Shown one piece after another: positions 58,084 through 64,000 of a DNA stretch of 64,000 nt (positions are counted from its first letter, which is position 1; every line of letters begins with the position of its first letter). The notes under the pieces were generated by a model that saw only the letters and a list, made by a program, of their open reading frames with translations, had not been told where the DNA came from and did not search any database. Both the position numbers and the translations under genes were made by a program. The stretch spans positions 2,737,952 through 2,801,951 of the forward strand of contig NZ_AP022581.1 of the NCBI RefSeq assembly GCF_010731535.1, given 5' to 3'. The stretch comes from Mycobacterium lacus. Lineage in GTDB: Bacteria; Actinomycetota; Actinomycetes; Mycobacteriales; Mycobacteriaceae.

Positions 58084-58746
58084 ATGAAGGTAGCTGTCGC
58101 CGGAGCGGGCGCGGTCGGCCGCTCGGTCACCCGCGAACTCGTCGAAAACGGACACGAAATCACCCTGATCGAACGCAACCCCGAGCACCTTGAAGCCGAC
58201 GCCATACCGACCGCACATTGGCGACTGGGCGATGCCTGCGAGCTGAGCCTGCTGGAGTCCATCCACCTCGAGGACTTTGACGTCGTGGTCGCCGCCACCG
58301 GCGACGACAAGGTCAACGTGGTGCTCAGCCTGCTGGCCAAGACCGAATTCGCGGTCCCGCGAGTGGTAGCCCGGGTCAACGATCCCCGCAACGAGTGGCT
58401 GTTCACCGACGCCTGGGGGGTCGACGTGGCCGTATCCACGCCGCGCATGCTGGCGTCCCTGATCGAGGAGGCCGTCGCCGTCGGCGACCTGGTGCGACTG
58501 ATCGAATTCCGCCGGGGTCAGGCCAACTTGGTCGAAATCACCCTGCCCGACGACACGCCGTGGGGCGGCAAGCCGGTGCGCAAACTGCAGCTGCCCCGGG
58601 ATGCCGCGCTGGTGACGATCCTGCGTGGGCCGCGAGTCATCGTGCCGGAGGCCGATGAGCCGCTGGAAGGTGGCGACGAGTTGCTCTTCGTCGCGGTCAC
58701 CGAGGTCGAGGAGGAGCTGCGTCAGCTGCTGTTGCCGGCAACCTAG
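58084..58746 (+). CDS. ceoC: TrkA-type NAD-binding K+ transport regulator CeoC
   Basis: A 220-aa RCK partner of CeoB (Rv2692). Rossmann motif MKVAVAGAGAVGRSVTREL, TrkA-C region at about 140-215. The ATG at 58084 has AAGGAG upstream (58067-58072) and is preferred to GTG 58075. Its TAG stop is the first triplet of the 57-bp repeat array. Confidence 0.93.
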   Translation: MKVAVAGAGAVGRSVTRELVENGHEITLIERNPEHLEADAIPTAHWRLGDACELSLLESIHLEDFDVVVAATGDDKVNVVLSLLAKTEFAVPRVVARVNDPRNEWLFTDAWGVDVAVSTPRMLASLIEEAVAVGDLVRLIEFRRGQANLVEITLPDDTPWGGKPVRKLQLPRDAALVTILRGPRVIVPEADEPLEGGDELLFVAVTEVEEELRQLLLPAT

Positions 58747-58914
58747 CCCGACGACGGCGAGCGCCGGAACGGCGCGAGCAAGGAATCGGGCAATCGGTCC
58801 TAGCCCGACGACGGCGAGCGCCGGAACGGCGCGAGCAAGGAATCGGGCAATCGGTCCCAGCCCGACGACGGCGAGCGCCGGAACGGCGCGAGCAAGGAAT
58901 CGGGCAATCGGTCC
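58744..58914. repeat. Three tandem 57-bp repeats between convergent genes
   Basis: Units begin at 58744, 58801 and 58858; the first two start TAGCCCGACGACGG, the third CAGCCCGACGACGG, and they are otherwise identical. Each contains a perfect hairpin GCGCC-GGAAC-GGCGC. The array fills the gap between ceoC and the convergent membrane-protein gene, so it may act as a bidirectional terminator and could vary in copy number. Confidence 0.93.
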
Positions 58915-58926
58915 CAGCCGCCAGAA

Positions 58927-59598
58927 CTACTCGCGGCCGGTGTCAGTGTTGAGGTCAGCGTCGCCCGTCGCAGCTGCGGCGTCATGGGGCGCAGGCAGGG
59001 CCCGCTGGGCGGCCTTGACCGCCCAGTAGGTCGCCAGCGCGGCGATCGCGGTCAGCGGCCAGCCCATCCCGATCCGCGCCACCCCCAGCCAGCCGGTCAA
59101 ATCGGCGTCGTAGAGCAGCCGTTGGACAACGAACCGGGCGCTGAACACCAGCGTCCAGCCGAGCGTGGCGATGTCGAACACGAATACGGCCCGGGGCACG
59201 ACGCGCCAGCCGCGATCACGCCCGCTGGCCCAGCTCCACAGGTAACCGACCACGGGTCGGCGGATCAAGACCGACAACGCGAAGACCACCGCCCACACCA
59301 ACGACATCCAGATGCCCACCAGGAAGTAGCCCCTCGACTCCCCCACGGCGTAGGCGATCAGCGCGCACACCGCGACCCCGAAGAATCCGGCAACCGCCGG
59401 CTGGACAGACTCCCGTCGAATTAGCCGCCACAACAAGACCATCCCGGCGATCCCCACCGCAGACGTGATCGCGGGCAGTAAGCCGGCGGCACTGGACGCG
59501 ATCACGAAAGTCATCACCGGCAGCGATGAGTAGACGAGGCCGCTCACCCCGCCGGCCTGTGCCAGCAGCCGCTCGGCGCTGACTCGGTTGGCGTTCAC
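58927..59598 (-). CDS. DUF3159-family membrane protein (Rv2693c type)
   Basis: A 223-aa integral membrane protein with about six hydrophobic segments (VMTFVIASSAAGLLPAITSA, FVFDIATLGWTLVFSARFVV). Conserved motifs: RRPVVGYLWSW and YDADLTGWLGVARIGMGWP. Function unknown. The same length as in Mtb. It is downstream of an OB-fold gene on the same strand. Confidence 0.9.
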   Translation of the reverse strand: MNANRVSAERLLAQAGGVSGLVYSSLPVMTFVIASSAAGLLPAITSAVGIAGMVLLWRLIRRESVQPAVAGFFGVAVCALIAYAVGESRGYFLVGIWMSLVWAVVFALSVLIRRPVVGYLWSWASGRDRGWRVVPRAVFVFDIATLGWTLVFSARFVVQRLLYDADLTGWLGVARIGMGWPLTAIAALATYWAVKAAQRALPAPHDAAAATGDADLNTDTGRE

Positions 59599-59629
59599 GA
59601 GATACCGGGGGGCCCGGTCTTCGAGGCGA

Positions 59630-59998
59630 TCACCGCTGAATTTCGTAATGCGGGTTGTAGATGGCCTTGGTCCCGTTCTCTAGCTTGCCCAGCCGGCCCC
59701 GGACCCGCAGCGTCCGGCCGGAGTCGATGCCGGGGATCCGGCGTTGCCCCAACCACACCAGCGTGACTGTGTCGCTACCGTCGAAGAATTCGGCGCGAAC
59801 CCCGCCGGAGCAACCCTTGCCGTTGGTTTCGACGCTGCGCAAGGTGCCAACCATCGTCACCTCCTGGCCACGCTCGCAGTCGATGGCACGCTGCGCGCCG
59901 GTATTGACGACCTCGTCGGACAGCTCCTCGACGTCGCGTTGCTCCGGGTCCTCCGTCAACCGACGGGTGAGCCGGCGCAGATAACTTTGGGCCCCCAT
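59630..59998 (-). CDS. OB-fold nucleic acid-binding protein (Rv2694c type)
   Basis: A 122-aa protein starting MGAQSYLRRLTRRLTEDPEQ from the ATG complementary to 59996-59998, with AGGAGG upstream. The body is an OB fold (EVTMVGTLRSVETNGKGCSG, VTLVWLGQRRIPGIDSG, TLRVRGRLG). It would bind RNA or ssDNA; partners unknown. The extra 13 residues of the longer frame are not needed. Confidence 0.9.
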   Translation of the reverse strand: MGAQSYLRRLTRRLTEDPEQRDVEELSDEVVNTGAQRAIDCERGQEVTMVGTLRSVETNGKGCSGGVRAEFFDGSDTVTLVWLGQRRIPGIDSGRTLRVRGRLGKLENGTKAIYNPHYEIQR

Positions 59999-60155
59999 GG
60001 CCCCTCCTGCCACTTCAGATCGTTGTCGGAAGCTCACTGGCTATCGGCGCGTTCCATCTATGCCAACGGTCACCGTAGACCCGTTGGTTCCCGGGCGCCA
60101 CACAGATGAAACCACCGATCTTGGAGGACCTCAAAACGCCGGGCACTATCGAGGT

Positions 60156-60872
60156 GTGCCTGTCGATTTGCGCGGTATCACAACCGTGTTGTTGCCCGGA
60201 ACGGGATCCGACGACGACTACGTCTACCGGGCATTTTCCGGCGCCTTGCAAGAGGTGGGAGCGATGCTGGTGACGCCGCCGCCACGGCCGGATCATCTGA
60301 TTGAGGGCTACGTGGCCGCCCTGGATGACGCCGCTTGCGCAGATTCGATCTGCGTCGGCGGCGTGTCGATCGGCGCCGCGGTGGCCGCCGCGTGGGCACT
60401 GGCCCATCCCGATCGCACGGTCGCCGTCCTGGCCGCGCTACCTGCGTGGACCGGAGCGCCCGGATCAGCCCCGGCGGCTCATGCGGCACGACATTCGGCT
60501 TCCCAGTTGCGCCGCGACGGCCTGGCGGCGACGACGACGCACATGCGGGAGTCCAGTCCGCGCTGGTTAGCCGACGAACTGGCCCGGTCGTGGCGGGTTC
60601 AGTGGCCGCAGCTTCCCGACGCGATGGAGGAAGCGGCGGCCTATATTGCCCCAAGCCGCGCCCAACTGAGGCGGCTGGCCGCGCCGTTGGGGGTCGTCGC
60701 GGCCGTCGACGATCCAATTCATCCCCTGCAGGTCGGCGTCGATTGGGTGAATGCCGCGCCGCGCGCGGCGCTGCGGACGGTGACGCTCGATCAGATCGGC
60801 ACCGACACCGCCGCGCTGGGCGCTGCCTGCCTGGCCGCCCTGTCTGACGCCTGGAGCCGCAAAACCCCCTAG
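60156..60872 (+). CDS. Alpha/beta-hydrolase fold protein (Rv2695 type)
   Basis: A 238-aa protein from GTG 60156 (VPVDLRGITTVLLPGTGSDD); an ATG at 60060 would make 270 aa. The nucleophile elbow reads GGVSIGAAVA, so Ser is in a G-x-S-x-G context. Other segments are PAWTGAP and AAVDDPIHPLQVG (Asp/His region). The substrate is unknown. It is convergent with the DUF3710 gene, ending 4 bp inside it. Confidence 0.85.
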   Translation: MPVDLRGITTVLLPGTGSDDDYVYRAFSGALQEVGAMLVTPPPRPDHLIEGYVAALDDAACADSICVGGVSIGAAVAAAWALAHPDRTVAVLAALPAWTGAPGSAPAAHAARHSASQLRRDGLAATTTHMRESSPRWLADELARSWRVQWPQLPDAMEEAAAYIAPSRAQLRRLAAPLGVVAAVDDPIHPLQVGVDWVNAAPRAALRTVTLDQIGTDTAALGAACLAALSDAWSRKTP

Positions 60873-61675
60873 TTTCCGCCGGTTGTGCTGCGCAGCTGCT
60901 GCATCGCCGAACCTTCGGCGCCGCGTCGTGGGGTCGGCTGGCTGGCCTGTCCCCCACTAGCGGGTGGGGGCACCTCCCTCTGGGGGCGTTCCCCCAGTTG
61001 CGCCTCGGCATGTTGGGCGGCCGCGGCCTCGCGCAGCTGTTCCACCATCGGCTCGGGCAGCTGCACCGGCAACGGCGTCCGCACCGGCAGCGGTGTAGCG
61101 CCGCGGCGAACCACGGTGTCCGCCAACGCTGCCCGAGCCTCCTCGGTCAGCGCGTCGATGGTTTCGTGGGGACCGTTGACCACGCAGCGGACCATCCAGC
61201 GGTAGCCATCCACGCCGATGAAACGCACCACACCGGCGGCGGTGCCAAGCACCTCACGACCCCACTTGCCGTCCCTGATAGAGACCTTGGCCGAGTCCCT
61301 GCGCAGCGATTCGGCGAGTTCACCGGCCACCTCACGCCACAGGCCGCCGGTCTTGGGTGCGGCGTAGGCCGCGATGGTGAATCGACCGTTGGGTGTGACG
61401 ACCCACACCGCGTTGGGAACCCCGGACTCGGTCAGCTCGACCTGTAACTGCCCCCCCGCCGGCATGGGGATCAGCACCGAACCCAGATCAAGTCGAGCCA
61501 GCTCGGCGACCGAGGGGTCGTCGAAGTCGTCGATGTCGAAGGGTCCCTCCAGTTCTTCCAGCTCGTCACCTTGCTCGGAGCCGGCTTCCGCTTGGACCTC
61601 CGGTTCGGGGTGTTCGTCCGCCGGCTCGACGGAACCGTTTTGCCTGTCGCCCTTGCGTCTACCGAATGCCATCAC
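60869..61675 (-). CDS. DUF3710-family protein (Rv2696c type)
   Basis: A 268-aa conserved actinobacterial protein starting [20 protein letters not shown]. The acidic linker (about 20-55) precedes the core ([40 protein letters not shown]). Residues about 230-255 come from the palindromic repeat at 60945-60995 and look like an insertion. Overlaps dut by 4 bp (ATGA). Function unknown. Confidence 0.9.
   Translation of the reverse strand: MMAFGRRKGDRQNGSVEPADEHPEPEVQAEAGSEQGDELEELEGPFDIDDFDDPSVAELARLDLGSVLIPMPAGGQLQVELTESGVPNAVWVVTPNGRFTIAAYAAPKTGGLWREVAGELAESLRRDSAKVSIRDGKWGREVLGTAAGVVRFIGVDGYRWMVRCVVNGPHETIDALTEEARAALADTVVRRGATPLPVRTPLPVQLPEPMVEQLREAAAAQHAEAQLGERPQREVPPPASGGQASQPTPRRGAEGSAMQQLRSTTGGN
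60945..60995. repeat. Palindromic G/C repeat inside the DUF3710 gene
   Basis: CCCCCACTAGCGGGTGGGGG and CTGGGGGCGTTCCCCCAG are inverted-repeat units like those at 19624. They are read in frame near the protein's end and supply Pro/Gly/Ser-rich codons. Confidence 0.6.
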
Positions 61676-62136
61676 AAACTCGCATGTCCGCCGGAGGAAC
61701 CGTGACCCCCATCGCCACGGGTTGTTTCGGCCAGCCCCGCCTCGTCGAACGACGAGACCTCAACCAGCTCCATCAGCTCGACCCGCTGCACCAGCAACTG
61801 GGCGATCCGGTCGCCCCGATGTACCACGATCGGAGTGTCCGGGTCGAGGTTGATCAGGGCGACCTTGATCTCGCCACGATAGCCCGCATCGATGGTCCCC
61901 GGGCTGTTGACGATCGAAAGTCCCACCCGCGAAGCCAATCCCGAGCGCGGGTGCACGAGGCCGACCATCCCGAACGGAATGGCGACCGCGAGGCCGGTCG
62001 CCACCAGTGCACGTTGCCCGGGTGCCAGCTCGACGTCTTCTGCGCTGTATAGATCCACCCCGGCGTCGCCCTCGTGAGCGCGGGTGGGCACTGGAAGCCC
62101 GGGGTCGAGGCGGACAACGGCCAGCGTGGTCGACAC
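61672..62136 (-). CDS. dut: dUTP diphosphatase Dut
   Basis: A 154-aa trimeric dUTPase with its five motifs: [44 protein letters not shown] and the C-terminal [11 protein letters not shown] arm. It starts at GTG 62136 ([20 protein letters not shown]); the longer frame runs over the divergent gene. It converts dUTP to dUMP, limiting uracil in DNA. Confidence 0.96.
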   Translation of the reverse strand: MSTTLAVVRLDPGLPVPTRAHEGDAGVDLYSAEDVELAPGQRALVATGLAVAIPFGMVGLVHPRSGLASRVGLSIVNSPGTIDAGYRGEIKVALINLDPDTPIVVHRGDRIAQLLVQRVELMELVEVSSFDEAGLAETTRGDGGHGSSGGHASL

Positions 62137-62161
62137 GGGGCCACAGACTACCCTTGACCGG

Positions 62162-62647
62162 ATGTTTGGTACCCATGTCGCACCGCATAACGTGCGATAT
62201 CGCGAACGACTGTGGGTGCCATGGTGGTGGTGGCCCCCGGGTTTCGCGCTTTCGGCCCTCATCGCGTTCGAAGTGAACATGGGTGTTCGGGCCCTGCCCG
62301 ACTGGCTGCCGTTCGCGACGCTGTTCATCGTTGCGGCAGCGACCCTGCTGTGGCTGGGCCGCATCGAGATCCGGGTGACCGTAGGCTCGGAAGGCGAGCG
62401 CGCAGTCGAACTTTGGGCCGGCGCGGCGCATCTGCCCGTCACAGCCATCGCCCGGTCCGCCGAGATCCCGCGCACGGCCAAGTCCGCGGCGCTGGGCCGC
62501 CAACTCGACCCGGCTGCCTATGTGCTCCACCGGGCCTGGGTCGGTCCGATGGTCCTGATCGTCCTCGACGATCCCGACGATCCGACGCCGTACTGGCTGG
62601 TGAGCTGCCGTCACCCGAAGCGGGTGCTGTCGGCCCTGACAAGCTGA
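62162..62647 (+). CDS. DUF3093-family membrane protein (Rv2698 type)
   Basis: A 161-aa protein starting [20 protein letters not shown] (ATG 62162, after the 25-bp gap from dut). Two hydrophobic segments follow ([33 protein letters not shown]), then a soluble domain ending [17 protein letters not shown]. Function unknown. Divergent from dut. Confidence 0.9.
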   Translation: MFGTHVAPHNVRYRERLWVPWWWWPPGFALSALIAFEVNMGVRALPDWLPFATLFIVAAATLLWLGRIEIRVTVGSEGERAVELWAGAAHLPVTAIARSAEIPRTAKSAALGRQLDPAAYVLHRAWVGPMVLIVLDDPDDPTPYWLVSCRHPKRVLSALTS

Positions 62648-62656
62648 GTGCGGCTA

Positions 62657-62959
62657 TCAGGCCGCGCAGTCGGTACAGATCATTACGCCGTTCTTCTCGC
62701 TGGCCAGCCGGCTGCGGTGTTGCACCAAAAAGCAGCTCGAGCAGGTGAATTCGTCAGCCTGCTTTGGAATCACGCGGACCGAGAGCTCTTCACCAGACAA
62801 GTCGGCGCCGGGCAGCTCGAAAGACTCGGCGGATTCGGATTCGTCCACATCAACCACCGCCGACGCCGCCTCGTTCCGTCGTGCCTTCAGCTCCTCCAGC
62901 GAATCCTCTGAGACATCGTCGGCCTCGGTGCGCCGCGGAGCGTCATAGTCGGTAGGCAT
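62657..62959 (-). CDS. DUF4193-family protein with zinc-ribbon (Rv2699c type)
   Basis: A 100-aa acidic protein starting MPTDYDAPRRTEADDVSEDS. The C-terminal half has CSSCFLVQHRSRLA and ICTDCAA, a four-Cys zinc ribbon of the kind seen in RNA-polymerase or translation-associated small proteins of actinobacteria. Function unproven. Confidence 0.9.
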   Translation of the reverse strand: MPTDYDAPRRTEADDVSEDSLEELKARRNEAASAVVDVDESESAESFELPGADLSGEELSVRVIPKQADEFTCSSCFLVQHRSRLASEKNGVMICTDCAA

Positions 62960-63173
62960 CGCCCTATCCCCTCACATGCCCTCATCACTTCAAGCAACGC
63001 TTTGTACCAGCGTCGAACGCATCCACCAAACGATTCGTGCCCGGATCTCGGCCCATTCAAGTGTGATTTGCGTCACATCCTAGTATTGACCCTTGTATTC
63101 TGCTCCAAACAGTGCGTTTGGCGTGCGACAACGATGCATCTGAGGCGCATTCGACGTCGACTAGAGTGCACGT

Positions 63174-63824
63174 GTGGTCGCACAAATCACCGAGGGTACC
63201 GCCTTCGACAAGCACGGCCGGCCGTTTCGGCGACGCAATCCCCGGCCCGCCATCGTCGTCGTGGTGTTCCTGGCGCTGGTGACGGGCGTGGTGTGGACTG
63301 TGGCGCTGACGCGACCGGCGGATGTTCGAGAGGCCGCAGTGTGCAACCCACCCCCGCAACCCGCGGGTTCGCCACCGACAAAACTCGGTGAGCAGGTGTC
63401 GCGGTCGGAGATGACGGACGTCGCGCCCGCCAAACTCGGCGACACCAAGGTCCGAGTCCTCAACGCCAGTGGCCGGGGCGGTCAGGCTGCCGACATTGCC
63501 GGCGCGCTACAGGACCTGGGATTCGCGCAGCCATCCGCTGCCAATGACCCGATCTATGCCAACACCCGCCTGAATTGCCAAGGCCAGATCCGCTTCGGCA
63601 CGGCAGGACAGGCCACTGCCGCCGCCGTGTGGCTGGTGGCGCCGTGCACCGAACTGTTCCGCGACAACCGCTCCGACGACTCCGTCGACCTTGCGCTCGG
63701 CACGGACTTCACCGCTTTGGCGCATAACGACAACATCGACGCCGTCCTCGCGACCCTGCGTCCCGGTGCCACCGAACCGTCAGATCCCGCGCTGCTGTCG
63801 AAGATTCACTCCAGCAGCTGCTGA
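63174..63824 (+). CDS. cei: Cell envelope integrity protein Cei
   Basis: A 216-aa protein from GTG 63174. A cytoplasmic head of about 25 residues is followed by one transmembrane helix (AIVVVVFLALVTGVVWTVAL) and an extracytoplasmic LytR_C-like domain (TKVRVLNASGRGGQAADIAG, QDLGFAQ). In Mtb Rv2700 is needed for envelope integrity and virulence. It is flanked as in Mtb by the zinc-ribbon gene and suhB. Confidence 0.9.
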   Translation: MVAQITEGTAFDKHGRPFRRRNPRPAIVVVVFLALVTGVVWTVALTRPADVREAAVCNPPPQPAGSPPTKLGEQVSRSEMTDVAPAKLGDTKVRVLNASGRGGQAADIAGALQDLGFAQPSAANDPIYANTRLNCQGQIRFGTAGQATAAAVWLVAPCTELFRDNRSDDSVDLALGTDFTALAHNDNIDAVLATLRPGATEPSDPALLSKIHSSSC

Positions 63825-63834
63825 TTGACCCGGC

Positions 63835-64000
63835 TTAGTCGAGGATCGGGTCCAGACCGTTCACTTGCCCGAGGGCCGCCAACAGATCGTCGGCGATTCC
63901 TGGCGCCGCAGCGACCACCAATCCTGCGCGGTCTTCGTCCCACGCGGGCAACAGCACGCGGGCCCCCGACTCGGAAGCGATCAGCGCACCAGCCGCACAA
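63835..64000 (-). CDS. suhB: Inositol-1-monophosphatase-like SuhB, 3' end only
   Basis: The window ends inside this gene, so only the last 54 codons (minus strand) are present. They read CAAGALIASESGARVLLPAW and end GQVNGLDPILD before TAA. The AAGALIASESGAR segment is the C-terminal IMPase signature (AAGxL). By synteny this is suhB (Rv2701c), a Mg-dependent phosphatase that makes free myo-inositol. Confidence 0.85.
   Translation of the reverse strand, partial: CAAGALIASESGARVLLPAWDEDRAGLVVAAAPGIADDLLAALGQVNGLDPILD

Noticed and set aside
58625-59029. Plus-strand frame with a repeated Ser/Thr/Arg peptide over the 57-bp units
   Set aside because: It is translation of the tandem repeat after ceoC in another frame; no start signal or conservation evidence.

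Overview
This window is high-GC DNA from a slow-growing non-tuberculous Mycobacterium. The evidence is gene content and order shared with M. tuberculosis (Mtb) around Rv2482c-Rv2486, Rv2633c-Rv2637 and Rv2667-Rv2701c, a PE_PGRS gene, a 13E12-family repeat gene, MIRU-type repeats and mycobacterial envelope genes (aftC, plsB2, cei). Rv numbers are matched from memory, not by a search.

Layout. 1-7.1 kb: a minus-strand lipid block (plsB2, plsC, a WS/DGAT acyltransferase, then lipQ). 7.3-9.2 kb: tRNA-Arg, a cutinase and echA14. 9.2-11.9 kb: a scarred junction with a 102-bp direct repeat, an IS110-type remnant and a broken 13E12 gene. 11.9-20.5 kb: an aromatic catabolism island. pcaH-pcaG-pcaB run leftward. 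A Rieske dioxygenase alpha and beta subunit, a small unknown protein, a dihydrodiol-type dehydrogenase and a class II aldolase-type decarboxylase run rightward as a tightly overlapping operon, facing a convergent IclR regulator. A methyltransferase and a hemerythrin (Rv2633c-like) lie between the two sets. The likely logic is ring hydroxylation, rearomatisation and decarboxylation of a phthalate-like substrate to protocatechuate, then ortho cleavage. 20.6-25.5 kb: PE_PGRS, a CPT-like kinase and dedA, with remnants between them.

25.6-34.4 kb is a decay zone holding pseudogenes (mycothiol-dependent isomerase family, AHSA1 family, TetR, IS256 transposase, AgcS symporter), a DUF7159 protein, a cluster of four tRNAs and a HicAB-like toxin-antitoxin pair with a perfect palindrome upstream. 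In Mtb the last tRNA-Val of the cluster is the phiRv2 prophage site; no prophage is present here.

34.5-64 kb is conserved core: clpC2 with two palindromic operators, an exported protein, GNAT, a ZapE/AFG1 ATPase, ribD-like reductase, a lipoprotein hydrolase, aftC, msrB, a methyltransferase, the heme genes chdC-hemY-hemE, echA15, DUF3000, RNase D-like, dxs, a CBS protein, tandem arsA/arsB1, an RNA methyltransferase, an APC permease, the TrkA-like pair ceoB/ceoC, dut and its neighbours, cei, and the 3' end of suhB. MIRU-type repeats (four tandem 53-bp units at 55.0 kb and related copies at 42.5 and 46.6 kb) sit exactly at stop/start junctions. A separate 57-bp triplet repeat separates ceoC from its convergent neighbour.

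The best candidates for new biology are the aromatic island with its unusual 86-aa component and overlapping operator-like half-sites, the MIRU-type elements that carry their own ribosome binding site and start codon, and the self-operator arrangements in front of clpC2 and the toxin-antitoxin pair.
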